Positions 45,110 through 54,108 of a DNA stretch of 64,000 bases are shown here, piece by piece; within the stretch, counting starts at the first letter, position 1, and the number at the start of each line of letters is the position of its first letter. Position numbers and translations under genes: made by a program. The notes below the pieces were generated by a model. That model did no database searches. It was given only the letters and a program-made list of their open reading frames with translations, and had not been told where the DNA came from. The stretch spans positions 186,001 through 250,000 of the forward strand of contig NZ_JAQTXM010000002.1 of NCBI RefSeq assembly GCF_028688795.1. The letters run 5' to 3'. The DNA is from Rhodoferax sp. (GTDB lineage Bacteria > Pseudomonadota > Gammaproteobacteria > Burkholderiales > Burkholderiaceae_C).

Positions 45110-46441
45110 ATGGCAATTTCACATCCTTCCGAGTCAAACCAACCGGCCTCAAAACCTGCGCCAAATTCGGCGCTGTCACCGGTTCCAAATTCCGAGCGGG
45201 TTTTTAACTGGCACAACCACGCCTCGTTGTGGTTCAGCTTGGGCGTAGGCCTGCTGGTGATGCAGGTGGGCGCCTACCTGGTGCCCGCCGTGGGCAGTCG
45301 TGATGCGGCGATTGCCATCGTGCTGGGCTCCTTGATTGGCTCAGGTTTATTGGCCTGGACGGCGCGGCTGGGTTGCCAGACCGGTTTGTCCAGCGCCGCA
45401 TTGATGCACGCCACCTATGGCAGTGCCTTCGCCCGCCTGCCGGTGCTACTGAACATGGCGCAACTGATTGGTTGGACCACGTTTGAGCTGGTCATCATGC
45501 GCGACGGTACCGCCGCCATTGGCAAGCAATCGTTTGGCCTGGGGCTGGACGGCATCGATGGCCGCGTGCTGACCACGCTGCTGTGGGGCGGTGTGTTGGT
45601 GTGGTTGCTCTCGGGTTCGATGACCCAACGTGTGCGCAAACTGGTGAGTCGTTTTGCGCTGCCGCTGGTGATTGCCTCGCTGTTGTGGCTGACCTGGCAG
45701 TTTGGTGGTCAAGTCCAAGCGCAAGGGCTAGCAGCTTTTTGGGCGCGCCCGGGTGACGGCAGCATGGGGCTTTTGTCAGCCATGGATTTGGTCATTGCCA
45801 TGCCAGTGTCGTGGCTGCCGCTGGTGGCCGACTACGCGCGTTACGGCAAAAGTGGCCGCAGCGCCATGAGCGGCACTTGGCTAGGTTACGCGCTGGCCAA
45901 CATCTGGTGTTATGCGCTGGGCGTGATGGTGGTCACTGTGGCACAACCCGGCACGGATCTGGTGACAGCGCTGCTGCTGGCCCAGGGTGGCTTGCTGGCG
46001 TTAACTCTGATTCTGGTGGACGAAATCGACAACGCTTATGGCGATGTGTACTCGGGCGCAGTGTCGGGCCACAGCCTGAAGCCGACTTTGAGCGTGCGCC
46101 AATGGGGCATGGGGCTGGCGGTGTTGTGCACTGGGCTGGCGCTGGTGCTGCCCATGCACAGCCTGGAGCCGTTTTTATTGATGTTGAGCTCGGTATTTGT
46201 GCCGCTTTACGGGGTGATTTTGGGGCGACTTGCCACAGCCAATGACCCGATAGCGACCCGTGCCCGCGCTGTGGACTGGAGCGCGGCCTTGCTTTGGCTT
46301 GGCGGCATTGCCTGCTACCACTTGCTGGCGCAATTCGCGCCGCAATGGGGCGCGGCTCTGCCGACACTTGGCGCCACCTTTGTGCTGGCCTGGCTGACAC
46401 GCCCTGCCACATCACTGGCACTGGTTGGCCAAAAGGCATGA
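45110..46441 (+). CDS. cytX: NCS1-family thiamin precursor transporter, CytX-like
   Basis: A 443-residue membrane protein with about 12 helices of the nucleobase-cation symporter-1 family. WHNHASLWFSLGVGLLVMQ opens the first helix, and VSWLPLVADYARYGKSG is the family loop. Under a TPP riboswitch it is probably the hydroxymethylpyrimidine importer CytX. ATG 45110 is preceded by GGAG; the open frame extends upstream through the riboswitch to 44936 only by chance. Its stop overlaps the thiO start. Confidence 0.9.
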   Translation: MAISHPSESNQPASKPAPNSALSPVPNSERVFNWHNHASLWFSLGVGLLVMQVGAYLVPAVGSRDAAIAIVLGSLIGSGLLAWTARLGCQTGLSSAALMHATYGSAFARLPVLLNMAQLIGWTTFELVIMRDGTAAIGKQSFGLGLDGIDGRVLTTLLWGGVLVWLLSGSMTQRVRKLVSRFALPLVIASLLWLTWQFGGQVQAQGLAAFWARPGDGSMGLLSAMDLVIAMPVSWLPLVADYARYGKSGRSAMSGTWLGYALANIWCYALGVMVVTVAQPGTDLVTALLLAQGGLLALTLILVDEIDNAYGDVYSGAVSGHSLKPTLSVRQWGMGLAVLCTGLALVLPMHSLEPFLLMLSSVFVPLYGVILGRLATANDPIATRARAVDWSAALLWLGGIACYHLLAQFAPQWGAALPTLGATFVLAWLTRPATSLALVGQKA

Positions 46442-47568
46442 AGATCGTCATCCTGGGGGCGGGCCTGATGGGTCGCCTGCTTGGCTGCGAGTTGGCGCGT
46501 TCGGGCCATACTGTGGAAGTTTTCGAGGCCGGTGGCCCACAGGCACTGAACTCGGCGGCGCGGGCGGCAGCAGCCATGCTGGCACCGCTGGCTGAATCTG
46601 CTGTGGCAGAAGATTCTGTTGTAAAAATGGGGCTGTATGGCTTGCAACGCTGGCCTGAAATGCTCCTTAATTTAAAGCAACCGGTGTACTTTCAGCAGCA
46701 AGGCACGATGGTGGTCTGGCACCGGCAAGACCAAGCCGAAGCGACGCGGTTTGCCCTGCAGCTTGAGGCCACCAATTCACGGTTGCCGCAGTTGCCGTCG
46801 CTGCAAAAGCTAGATGCCCAAGGTTTACAACAACTGGAGCCTGGCTTGGCCGAGCGTTTTAGCCAAGGCCTGTATTTGCCAGGTGAAGGCCAGCTGGACA
46901 ACCACCAATTGCTTGATGCCCTGCTGCTTGCGCTGCAGCAGCATCCAGGCGTGACCCTGCATTGGGACAGCCCGCGTCAACCCGGCGACTTTGCCCCCGG
47001 CACCACAGGACAGCCCAACTCAGCCGACTGGCTGTTGGACTGCCGTGGCCTGGGCGCCCAACCACAATGGCCGCAAGTGCGCGGCGTGCGGGGTGAGGTG
47101 GCTCTGTTGCTCGCGCCAAACGTGCGCCTGTCGCGTCCCACCCGGCTGATTCACCCGCGGTACCCGATCTACATCGCGCCCAAGGAAGATGGCATGTTCA
47201 AGATTGGGGCCACCGAGATTGAGTCCGACGACGTGTCGCCAGTGAGCGTGCGCTCATGCCTTGAACTGCTCAGCGCCGCCTACACGGTAGACCCGGCTTT
47301 TGGCGAGGCCCGCATTCTGGAGTTGGTGGCGCAGTGTCGCCCCACCCTGCCCGACAACCTGCCCGCCGTGCGCCGCCTGAGCGAGCGCTGCCTGCAAGTC
47401 AACGGCCTGTACCGCCATGGCTACCTGATTGCCCCGGCCATGATGGACGTGGTGCTGCAACTGATGCAGGGTGCTGACTCGGCGCTGGCAGAGCAGTTTG
47501 ATGTGCAAGTGACTGCCCCGGCCCCAACTGTCATGACAAACACAAGCGAATCAGTCCATGACTTCTGA
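46438..47568 (+). CDS. thiO: Glycine oxidase-like FAD protein, ThiO
   Basis: A 376-residue FAD-dependent amine oxidase. FAD-binding ILGAGLMGRLLGCELARSG is at the N-terminus and SARAAAAMLAPLAE follows; the late RPTLPDNLPAVRR and YRHGYLIAPAM match ThiO. It oxidises glycine to the imine used for thiazole formation. It overlaps cytX upstream by four bases and thiS downstream by 11 bases in the longest form. Confidence 0.88.
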   Translation: MKIVILGAGLMGRLLGCELARSGHTVEVFEAGGPQALNSAARAAAAMLAPLAESAVAEDSVVKMGLYGLQRWPEMLLNLKQPVYFQQQGTMVVWHRQDQAEATRFALQLEATNSRLPQLPSLQKLDAQGLQQLEPGLAERFSQGLYLPGEGQLDNHQLLDALLLALQQHPGVTLHWDSPRQPGDFAPGTTGQPNSADWLLDCRGLGAQPQWPQVRGVRGEVALLLAPNVRLSRPTRLIHPRYPIYIAPKEDGMFKIGATEIESDDVSPVSVRSCLELLSAAYTVDPAFGEARILELVAQCRPTLPDNLPAVRRLSERCLQVNGLYRHGYLIAPAMMDVVLQLMQGADSALAEQFDVQVTAPAPTVMTNTSESVHDF

Positions 47569-47839
47569 ACCCATGAATCACCACGCAGGCCGTCCTTGCG
47601 AGAGGCGGAGCGACGCAGCAATCGCTGTGGCGGCAAGTACCATCACAGTACGCATTAATGACATACCTACAGCGCTGCGCGCACCTGCCACGCTGGCCGA
47701 TGCAGTGAAGCAGTTCGGCATTCAGCCGCCTTTTGCGGCGGCCGTCAACCTGCAGTTTGTGCCCAACACCCGCTACCACCAGACACCGCTGCAAGAGGCC
47801 GACCGCATCGATCTGATCGCACCGGTCACTGGCGGCTGA
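47558..47839 (+). CDS. thiS: Sulfur carrier protein ThiS with repeat-derived N-terminus
   Basis: A 93-residue form of a protein that is usually about 66. The ThiS fold begins at ITVRINDIPTAL near residue 29, and the C-terminal diglycine (PVTGG) needed for thiocarboxylate formation is intact. The first 25 residues (GRPCERRSDAAIAVAAS) are encoded by a family B repeat. Possible starts are ATG 47558 and 47573 and a GTG at 47627 after the repeat; none has a strong ribosome-binding site, so the true N-terminus is open. It lies between thiO and thiG, as usual. Confidence 0.85.
   Translation: MTSEPMNHHAGRPCERRSDAAIAVAASTITVRINDIPTALRAPATLADAVKQFGIQPPFAAAVNLQFVPNTRYHQTPLQEADRIDLIAPVTGG
47591..47623 (+). 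repeat. Dispersed repeat, family B copy 2, within thiS
   Basis: CGTCCTTGCGAGAGGCGGAG, then CGACGCAGCAATC. It shares the CGTCnTTGCGAG...GCAATC frame with the copy at 41499. Confidence 0.6.
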
Positions 47840-47852
47840 TTTTTTTACGCCT

Positions 47853-48692
47853 ATGAACATGCTCACAACCCAGCCAATTACTGCTGCAGCAAACCCAACA
47901 GCTGATGACGCGCTGGTGCTCTATGGCCAGCGCTTTGCCAGCCGCCTGCTGCTGGGCACCTCGCGCTACCCGTCACCCAATGTGCTGCAAGCGGCCGTCA
48001 GACTGGCACAACCTGCCATGCTGACAGCCTCTTTGCGGCGGCAGAATCTGCAAACTGGCGAGGCGACGCCCAACCACTTCTGGGCCATGCTGAGCGAGTT
48101 GAACGTGCCCGTGCTGCCCAACACCGCCGGCTGCCACAGCGTGCAAGAAGTCATCACCACCGCTGAGATGGCGCGGGAGGTGTTTGGCACACCCTGGCTC
48201 AAGCTGGAGCTGATTGGCGACGACTACACGCTGCAGCCTGACACACTGAACTTGGTGGATGCCGCCAGTCGCCTGATCAAAAGTGGATTTCAGGTGCTGC
48301 CCTACTGCACCGAAGACCTGGTGCTGTGCCAACGCCTGGTCGATGTGGGTTGCCAGGCCATCATGCCGTGGGCCGCACCCATCGGCACCGGCAAGGGGCC
48401 GATCAACCCCTATGCCTTGCGCACCCTGCGCGAGCGGCTGAACGTGCCGATGCTGGTGGACGCCGGGCTGGGCTTGCCATCTCACGCATGCCAAGTGATG
48501 GAATGGGGTTTTGACGGCGTGCTGCTCAACACGGCGGTGGCGCTAGCGCAAGACCCGGTGCGCATGGCCGGGGCCTTTGCCAACGCCACGCAAGCCGGGC
48601 GCGCGGCATTTTTGTCCGGTGTGATGTCCGAACACCACAGCGCCCAGCCCAGCACGCCGGTGATGGGCACACCATTTTGGCATCAAGCCTGA
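47853..48692 (+). CDS. thiG: Thiazole synthase ThiG
   Basis: A 279-residue (beta/alpha)8 thiazole phosphate synthase that joins deoxyxylulose phosphate, dehydroglycine and ThiS-sulfur. The Schiff-base Lys is probably K117 (WLKLELIGDD), with NTAGCHSVQEV, PWAAPIGTGKGPINP and VLLNTAVALAQDP as family blocks. The N-terminal 20 residues are variable. It follows thiS by 13 bases. Confidence 0.95.
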   Translation: MNMLTTQPITAAANPTADDALVLYGQRFASRLLLGTSRYPSPNVLQAAVRLAQPAMLTASLRRQNLQTGEATPNHFWAMLSELNVPVLPNTAGCHSVQEVITTAEMAREVFGTPWLKLELIGDDYTLQPDTLNLVDAASRLIKSGFQVLPYCTEDLVLCQRLVDVGCQAIMPWAAPIGTGKGPINPYALRTLRERLNVPMLVDAGLGLPSHACQVMEWGFDGVLLNTAVALAQDPVRMAGAFANATQAGRAAFLSGVMSEHHSAQPSTPVMGTPFWHQA

Positions 48693-48741
48693 GCCTGCAG
48701 AACTGCGCCCAGCCACAAATAAAACACCAGAGTTCATACTG

Positions 48742-49719
48742 ATGCACACACCTGAACACCTGCTCGCCCTGGCCCAAGAGATCACCGCCTGCCACAGCCC
48801 GCTGGCCCTGCAACCTGATCCCTTGCAACGCTTGCCGCATAACGCAGCAAGCTTCTCGCAACAGGCCATGGACCAAGTACTGACCGAGGCGAACACGGTC
48901 AAAATGGCCGTCAGGGCTGCGTGCCGCGCGCTCGATTTCATCGACGCAGATGCGCAATGTGTCGCCAGCGCCTGGCAATCGCAAACCGAACGCAGCGGCC
49001 AGTTTGACGCCACCGCCTGGCCCTGCGAACCACAAGACTTCGGCCTGCGACCGCTCCCGCGCAAAGATGCTTTTGCCGCGTGCCCACATCAACTGGGCCT
49101 GTACGCGGTGCTGCCCGATGCCCCCTGGGTCGGCCGCATGGCGCGCGCCGGTGTGCCCACGCTGCAACTGCGCTTCAAGTCGGATGACGCTGCCGCTGTT
49201 CAGCGCGAAGTAGCCGCAGCCGTGCAGGCCGTTCAAGGCACTGGCGCCCTGTTGTTCATCAACGACCATTGGCAAGCCGCGCTTGACACAGGTGCCTACG
49301 GCGTGCACCTGGGGCAGGAAGACCTGGAAGGCGTGGGCAAAGCCGACTTGGCCGCCATCCGCGCGGCGGGCCTGCGGTTGGGGCTAAGCAGTCACGGTTA
49401 TGCCGAAATGCAACGCGCCGACGCGGTCAGCCCCAGCTACATCGCCTTGGGCGCGGTGTATGCCACCACGCTCAAGCGCATGGCAACCCCGCCACAAGGC
49501 CCGGCCCGCCTGACGATGTATGCCCAATTGCTGCGCAACCACAGCACGGTGGCGATTGGTGGGGTCGATGCCGCACGCCTGCCCGAGGTGCTGGCCAGCG
49601 GCGTCGGCTCAGTGGCCGTGGTGCGGGCGCTGGTGGCAGCAGATCAGCCAGAAGCCCAGGCGGCAGAACTCCAAAGAATCATCACGGCACATCAGCTGCA
49701 CCGACAGACCGCCCGGTAG
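48742..49719 (+). CDS. Thiamine-phosphate synthase-like protein with N-terminal extension
   Basis: A 325-residue protein. The C-terminal part (about 118-315) is a ThiE fold: LQLRFKSDD, FINDHWQAALDTGAYGVHLG, GLSSHGYAEM, YIALGAVYATTLKRMATPP and VAIGGVDAARL. The first 115 residues are not part of ThiE and have no motif I recognise; a decayed kinase-like domain or a linker is possible. The operon position after thiG suggests a role in joining thiazole and pyrimidine, yet a more canonical ThiE is encoded at 52415, so it may be a second or specialised synthase. Confidence 0.82.
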   Translation: MHTPEHLLALAQEITACHSPLALQPDPLQRLPHNAASFSQQAMDQVLTEANTVKMAVRAACRALDFIDADAQCVASAWQSQTERSGQFDATAWPCEPQDFGLRPLPRKDAFAACPHQLGLYAVLPDAPWVGRMARAGVPTLQLRFKSDDAAAVQREVAAAVQAVQGTGALLFINDHWQAALDTGAYGVHLGQEDLEGVGKADLAAIRAAGLRLGLSSHGYAEMQRADAVSPSYIALGAVYATTLKRMATPPQGPARLTMYAQLLRNHSTVAIGGVDAARLPEVLASGVGSVAVVRALVAADQPEAQAAELQRIITAHQLHRQTAR

Positions 49720-49720
49720 A

Positions 49721-50098
49721 TCAAGCCGCTGCGGCACCCACCACCTCGGCAGCACTGCGAAAGGCTTCGACGGACGTGGGCACACCGCAGTAAACGGCGG
49801 CGTGCAGCAACACCTCCTGGATTTCCTGCACGGTGGCACCGTTGTTGAGCGCACCCCTGACATGGCCTTTCAACTCATGCTGCTTGCCCAGCGCAGTGAG
49901 CATGGCCACGGTCACCAAGCTGCGGGTTTTCAGGTCGAGCCCGGGGCGTTGCCACACGTCGCCCCAGGCGTTGCGGGTGATGTGCTGTTGCAATGGGGCC
50001 GTGAAGTCGGTCGCACCCGCAAAAGCGCGGGCCACAAAGTCTTCACCCATCACTTGCTTGCGCATGGCCAAGCCAGCTTCAAATTGTGTGTCACTCAT
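49721..50098 (-). CDS. Carboxymuconolactone decarboxylase family protein
   Basis: A 125-residue all-helical protein of the CMD/AhpD superfamily (PcaC-like length). FDLKTRSLVTVAMLTALGKQHELK-type segment and HVRGALNNGATVQEIQEVLLHAAVYCGVP are the family signatures. No CxxC is present, so AhpD-like peroxidase function is unlikely. I use ATG 50098; a TTG at 50113 adds five residues. It converges on the thiE-like gene with a one-base gap, and has no catechol-pathway neighbours, so the substrate is uncertain. Confidence 0.85.
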   Translation of the reverse strand: MSDTQFEAGLAMRKQVMGEDFVARAFAGATDFTAPLQQHITRNAWGDVWQRPGLDLKTRSLVTVAMLTALGKQHELKGHVRGALNNGATVQEIQEVLLHAAVYCGVPTSVEAFRSAAEVVGAAAA

Positions 50099-50330
50099 TT
50101 CAATCGCTTTCAAAAAAACATGAGCATAGCGACTGAAATGGATCTACGGTCATCCCGTCAGATGGCGCCTGTGTCCCTGCGCCGTCATCAAATCGTCATT
50201 TCATTGACTTGTGGGCGTCTTACCATGAGTCCCCGCTGACATTCGCTGAACCCTTAGACCAAGGGATAGGCCCACGCGCAGCGTTGAACAACGGCCTGGT
50301 TATTGAACGCACAACAAAAAATTAGTAACG

Positions 50331-51482
50331 ATGACCCAAAATCCTCAAGAAAATTGGACACGCCGCAGTCTTTTGCGCAATGCGGCAGGACTGGCCGCGC
50401 TCAGTACAGCGTCGTCTTGGTCACAGACCACAAAAAAGACCCCCCTGCAACGCACCTTGGCTCTTGCACAAATCGTAGACAACACGGCTGGCCAGGCCGA
50501 CGTGGCCAAAGATTTTCTGATTGGCTGCCGTGCGGCATGGCAAGAGGTCAACAACCAGGGTGGCATCAACGGGTATGCGGTTGAGCACCTGGTGATAGAA
50601 ACCGATGCAAGTGCGGGCAGTCTTCGGGACGCACTGGACCTCGTCAAAAAAACAGCTCACTGTGTGGCGCTTTCTGGCACGGTGGGTGACCGTGCCGCCG
50701 GTCAACTGGTGGGATTGCTGAAACAAACCCAATTCAACATGGCGCACGTTGCGCCCTGGATGCAAAACTCTGAACTTGATGGGGATGCATTCACATTCCC
50801 CATCTTTGCCTCACGCCAGGAACAAATTGCCAAGGCGTTCCAGCAGCTGTCCGTGATGGGGGTTGCCGAGCTGGCAGCCATCTATGCGTCAGAGCAAGAG
50901 TACACACAGTACCGCAGCGATGTCGAGCGCGCGGCGGCATCGCTGAACATTCGTCTGCAGACCTATAAACCCGCGGGTGACCTGGCACTTGTTGGGAAAA
51001 AACTGACCGTCAACACGCCTCGAATCCTGTTGTTTTTGGGCGGAACGCCTGAACTGGTTCAGTTTCTGCGGGGCATCGACAAACAAGCCCGCCAGCGCTA
51101 CGTCATTGCGCTAGCTGATGTCAATTTGCAAACCATGATGCAAATGGGTGCGAGCCGCATCACACCGGTGATGGCCACCCAAGTGGTGCCCATGGTCAAT
51201 GCGTCTTTTGGGGTGGTGAGGGCTTACCGGGATACGCTGGGACGGCTGTATGACGAACCGCCCACGCCACAAAGCCTGGCGGGCTATATTGCCGCCCGTT
51301 ATACCGCTGCGGTACTCAAACGCATCGACGGGCTACCAACACGCCAAAGCGCATTATTGGCTTTTCAGCAGCGCCAGCCGATTGATTTGGACGGTTTCCG
51401 GGTGAGTTTCAATGCCCAGGGCCGCAGTGGCGCATATGTGACGCAGAGCATGATCACGCCGGACGGACGCTTGATTGGTTGA
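50331..51482 (+). CDS. ABC-type periplasmic binding protein, Leu/Ile/Val type
   Basis: A 383-residue type I periplasmic binding protein. The N-terminus has a twin-Arg-like signal (TRRSLLRNAAGLAALS), so Tat export is possible. The mature part shows QIVDNTAGQADVAKDFLIGCRAAWQEVNNQGGING, typical of the branched-chain amino acid and amide receptor group. No permease or ATPase genes adjoin, so it may serve a distant transporter or work as a sensor input. It is preceded by about 230 bases with no gene. Confidence 0.83.
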   Translation: MTQNPQENWTRRSLLRNAAGLAALSTASSWSQTTKKTPLQRTLALAQIVDNTAGQADVAKDFLIGCRAAWQEVNNQGGINGYAVEHLVIETDASAGSLRDALDLVKKTAHCVALSGTVGDRAAGQLVGLLKQTQFNMAHVAPWMQNSELDGDAFTFPIFASRQEQIAKAFQQLSVMGVAELAAIYASEQEYTQYRSDVERAAASLNIRLQTYKPAGDLALVGKKLTVNTPRILLFLGGTPELVQFLRGIDKQARQRYVIALADVNLQTMMQMGASRITPVMATQVVPMVNASFGVVRAYRDTLGRLYDEPPTPQSLAGYIAARYTAAVLKRIDGLPTRQSALLAFQQRQPIDLDGFRVSFNAQGRSGAYVTQSMITPDGRLIG

Positions 51483-51498
51483 GCGGGCGACGCGTGCG

Positions 51499-52332
51499 CT
51501 ATGAAAGGCGCATCGGCAGCGGCGCAAACCCATGGTTCAGCGGGCCGCTGCACTGGCCGGTTTTGACCGTTGCACCGGCTTGTAGCGCTTGGCGCACAAA
51601 GGCGCGGGCCTTTTGCACGGCCTCTGGCAGCGCAGCACCCAGCGCCAGATGCGCGGCAATGGCGCTTGAAAGTGTGCAACCCGTGCCATGGGTGTTGGCA
51701 GTGTGAATACGTGGGGCATGCATCCACAACGGCTCTTTTGCCGCTTCCAGCAGTAAATCCGTCACCGTGTCACCGGCCAGGTGCCCGCCTTTGAGCAGCA
51801 CCGCCCGCGCACCGCGCCCAATGAGTTCAGCCGCCGCCAGCGCCATGTCCTGCGGGCTACTTAATGGCCGCCCGACCAGCAAAGCCGCTTCATCCAGGTT
51901 TGGGGTGATCAGCATGGCACGCGGAAACATCTCGGCCACCAGCACGGCAATCGCCGGGTCATCAATCAACTTGGCGCCGCTGGTGGCGACCATCACCGGG
52001 TCAAACACCACGCGTTGCATCTGGTGGCGGTCAATTGCCTGGGCCACAGTGCGCACAATGTGGGGCGAATGCAGCATGCCCACCTTGACGGCATCCACCC
52101 CAATGTCTTCCAGCACCGCGTCGATCTGGTCACGCAGCATCTCAGGCGGTACGCCATGAATGCTGCGCACGCCGCAGGTGTTTTGGGCGGTGAGTGCGGT
52201 GATGGCCGTCATGCCATAGCAGCCTAACGCAGCAAAGGTTTTCAGGTCAGCCTGAATGCCGGCACCGCCGCCGCTGTCTGAACCCGCAATGGACAAGACC
52301 CGGGCATAGTGGTAAATTAGTTCAGTATTCAT
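51499..52332 (-). CDS. thiD: HMP kinase/HMP-P kinase ThiD
   Basis: A 277-residue ribokinase-fold enzyme that phosphorylates hydroxymethylpyrimidine twice. Motifs: VLSIAGSDSGGGAGIQADLKTF, VFDPVMVATSGA, LITPNLDEAALLVG, VLLKGGHLAGDTVTDLL, and the catalytic HGTGCTLSSAIAAHL. It is the third gene of a minus-strand thiM-thiE-thiD operon; a family A repeat covers the 82-base space before it and touches its start codon. Confidence 0.95.
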   Translation of the reverse strand: MNTELIYHYARVLSIAGSDSGGGAGIQADLKTFAALGCYGMTAITALTAQNTCGVRSIHGVPPEMLRDQIDAVLEDIGVDAVKVGMLHSPHIVRTVAQAIDRHQMQRVVFDPVMVATSGAKLIDDPAIAVLVAEMFPRAMLITPNLDEAALLVGRPLSSPQDMALAAAELIGRGARAVLLKGGHLAGDTVTDLLLEAAKEPLWMHAPRIHTANTHGTGCTLSSAIAAHLALGAALPEAVQKARAFVRQALQAGATVKTGQCSGPLNHGFAPLPMRLS

Positions 52333-52388
52333 AGCTACTCACGCTTATATATAAAGGTCTATAGCCCAAAAAGGCATATATTTTTTAA
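52325..52388 (+). repeat. Dispersed repeat, family A copy 11, thiE-thiD gap
   Basis: TTCATAGCTACTCACGCTTA, then AAAGGTCTATAGCCC. It overlaps the thiD start codon region and fills most of the gap to thiE. Confidence 0.7.
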
Positions 52389-52414
52389 CTTAGCCACAAG
52401 CCATGCCACTGAAG

Positions 52415-53089
52415 TCATGGATACCGGATCGGGTCCGACCTTTCATCTTCACTGAACGGCTGAAACAACCAGCCGAAAGACTGCGCTGCCGCGCTTGGGT
52501 CTGGCGCCGAACAAATGGCGCTGACCACTGCCAGCCCGTCAGCCCCCGCCAGCAGTACCTCCGCCGCGTTGGTCACATGCACACCGCCAATGGCCACCAG
52601 GGGCAACGCGGTCATGGCGCGCACCTGGCGCAAACCTGCCAGCCCCCAAGGCGCCGCCGTGTCGGTTTTGGTGGGCGTGGCATAAATCGGACTGACCCCC
52701 AGGTAGTCCACCGCTTGACCCGCTGCGCGCACCACATCGTCCAAAGATTCCACAGAAAGGCCAATGAACACCTCAGGCGGCAACAGCTGCCGGGCCAAGG
52801 CCACTGGCATGTCGGACTGCCCCAAATGCACACCCTGCGCACCACACGCCAGCGCCACGTCAATGCGGTCATTGATCACCAGCGGCACACCTGTGGGTGC
52901 CAGCAGGTCTTTCATGGCACGAGCCAGCGCCACGAAGTCGCGCGAACACAAGTCTTTTTCGCGCAGTTGCACGCAGGTCACACCGCCTTGCACAGCGGAC
53001 AGCACCACGTCGGTCAGGCTGCGCCCGCGCAGGTTTTTTTGGTCTGTCACCAGGTACAAGCGCAAGCTGGCAAGTAAATTAACTGACAT
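52415..53089 (-). CDS. thiE: Thiamine-phosphate synthase
   Basis: A 224-residue canonical ThiE barrel: LYLVTDQK, VQLREKDL, VINDRIDVALACGAQGVHLG, SVESLDDVVRAAGQAVDYLGVSPIYATPTK and VAIGGVHVTNAAEV. It couples HMP-PP with thiazole phosphate to form thiamin phosphate. It lies between thiM and thiD on the same strand. Confidence 0.93.
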   Translation of the reverse strand: MSVNLLASLRLYLVTDQKNLRGRSLTDVVLSAVQGGVTCVQLREKDLCSRDFVALARAMKDLLAPTGVPLVINDRIDVALACGAQGVHLGQSDMPVALARQLLPPEVFIGLSVESLDDVVRAAGQAVDYLGVSPIYATPTKTDTAAPWGLAGLRQVRAMTALPLVAIGGVHVTNAAEVLLAGADGLAVVSAICSAPDPSAAAQSFGWLFQPFSEDERSDPIRYP

Positions 53090-53222
53090 GGCTGCTCAGC
53101 CCCCAATGGATAAAAAGAGCGCGGTCATTGCAGAACCCGGAAATGGGCTTGGGCTAGATCGCCATGGCGACACGTATTCATGTGAAATGGGCCTGCAGCG
53201 TAGGAGCGAATGACAGCCATCG

Positions 53223-54056
53223 TCAATGCGCCGCCACTTCCAATTTCAAATGGCGCTCAAAGGTCGGTTCGTCCAACAACTGCAACTGGTCCAGCAGTGC
53301 AATTTGCAAGCTGCCCACGCCTCCGCCATGCGCCTGAACTTGCTGCGTGGCCACTTCGCCCACCACACCCAGGTAAGCCATGGCCGACAACGTGGCGCGC
53401 CAGGCATCTGGCTGCACGGCGCAAAACGCACCCACCAAGGCCGTAGCCGAGCAGCCCACGCCAGTGATGCGTGTCATCCACTCATGGCCGTTGGCCAGGC
53501 TGGCATGGCGGCCTTGTGCATCCAGCACATGGTCCACCGGGCCGCTGACACACACCACGCCGCCGGTGCGTTGAGCCAGGTCACGCGCGTATTGCAATGA
53601 ATCCGCCACCTCAGCACCGCTGTCGACACCCCGGGTTTGCGCAGCGCTGCCCGCCACACTCATGATCTCCGAGGCATTGCCTCGAATCACGCTTGGCATG
53701 GCCACATCCAGCAGCGCTGAAATACTATTGTTTCGATAGCTGGTAGCGCCCGCCCCTACTGGGTCAAGAACGGTTTTTATGCCTCGTTCTTTGGCTACTT
53801 TGAGGGCCAATTTCATGGCCTCGATCCAGTACGGCTCCAGCGTGCCAATGTTGAGCACCAGGGCTTGGGCGATGGCGGCCATGTCGGCCACTTCCTCATG
53901 CGCGTGCGCCATGACGGGTGCGGCACCCATGGCCAGCAGCACATTGGCATTGAGGTTCATCACGACAAAATTGGTGATGGAATGAACCAGGGGGTGCTGC
54001 TTGCGCACCGCCAGCACGTCAGCCCAGAGGTCAGAAGGTAAAAGTTGATTAGCCAC
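53223..54056 (-). CDS. thiM: Hydroxyethylthiazole kinase
   Basis: A 277-residue thiazole kinase for salvage. Motifs include [46 protein letters not shown] and [17 protein letters not shown]. The start is a GTG (54056) with GGAA about six bases upstream. It is first in a salvage operon thiM-thiE-thiD and is preceded by a TPP riboswitch. Confidence 0.94.
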   Translation of the reverse strand: MANQLLPSDLWADVLAVRKQHPLVHSITNFVVMNLNANVLLAMGAAPVMAHAHEEVADMAAIAQALVLNIGTLEPYWIEAMKLALKVAKERGIKTVLDPVGAGATSYRNNSISALLDVAMPSVIRGNASEIMSVAGSAAQTRGVDSGAEVADSLQYARDLAQRTGGVVCVSGPVDHVLDAQGRHASLANGHEWMTRITGVGCSATALVGAFCAVQPDAWRATLSAMAYLGVVGEVATQQVQAHGGGVGSLQIALLDQLQLLDEPTFERHLKLEVAAH

Positions 54057-54072
54057 GACAGATTCCTATTTG

Positions 54073-54108
54073 TGATCTGGGGGCCGCTTCAGCACAACCT
54101 GGGTTGTG
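54073..54108 (-). promoter_or_regulatory. Predicted expression platform of thiM riboswitch
   Basis: TGATCTGGG at 54073-54081 is perfectly complementary to CCCAGATCA at 54132-54140, inside the TPP aptamer core. A perfect 7-bp hairpin (CACAACC / GGTTGTG, 54093-54108) lies between the two. The leader could therefore form an anti-aptamer helix that excludes the TPP-bound fold, placed just ahead of the thiM ribosome-binding site. Confidence 0.5.

Noticed and set aside
47853-47910. AATTACTGCTGCAG near the thiG start as a repeat copy
   Set aside because: Only a few core bases agree and the later block is missing.
53722-53760. Sequence in thiM that resembles part of repeat family A
   Set aside because: It encodes the conserved [11 protein letters not shown] segment of the kinase, so the similarity is probably coincidence.
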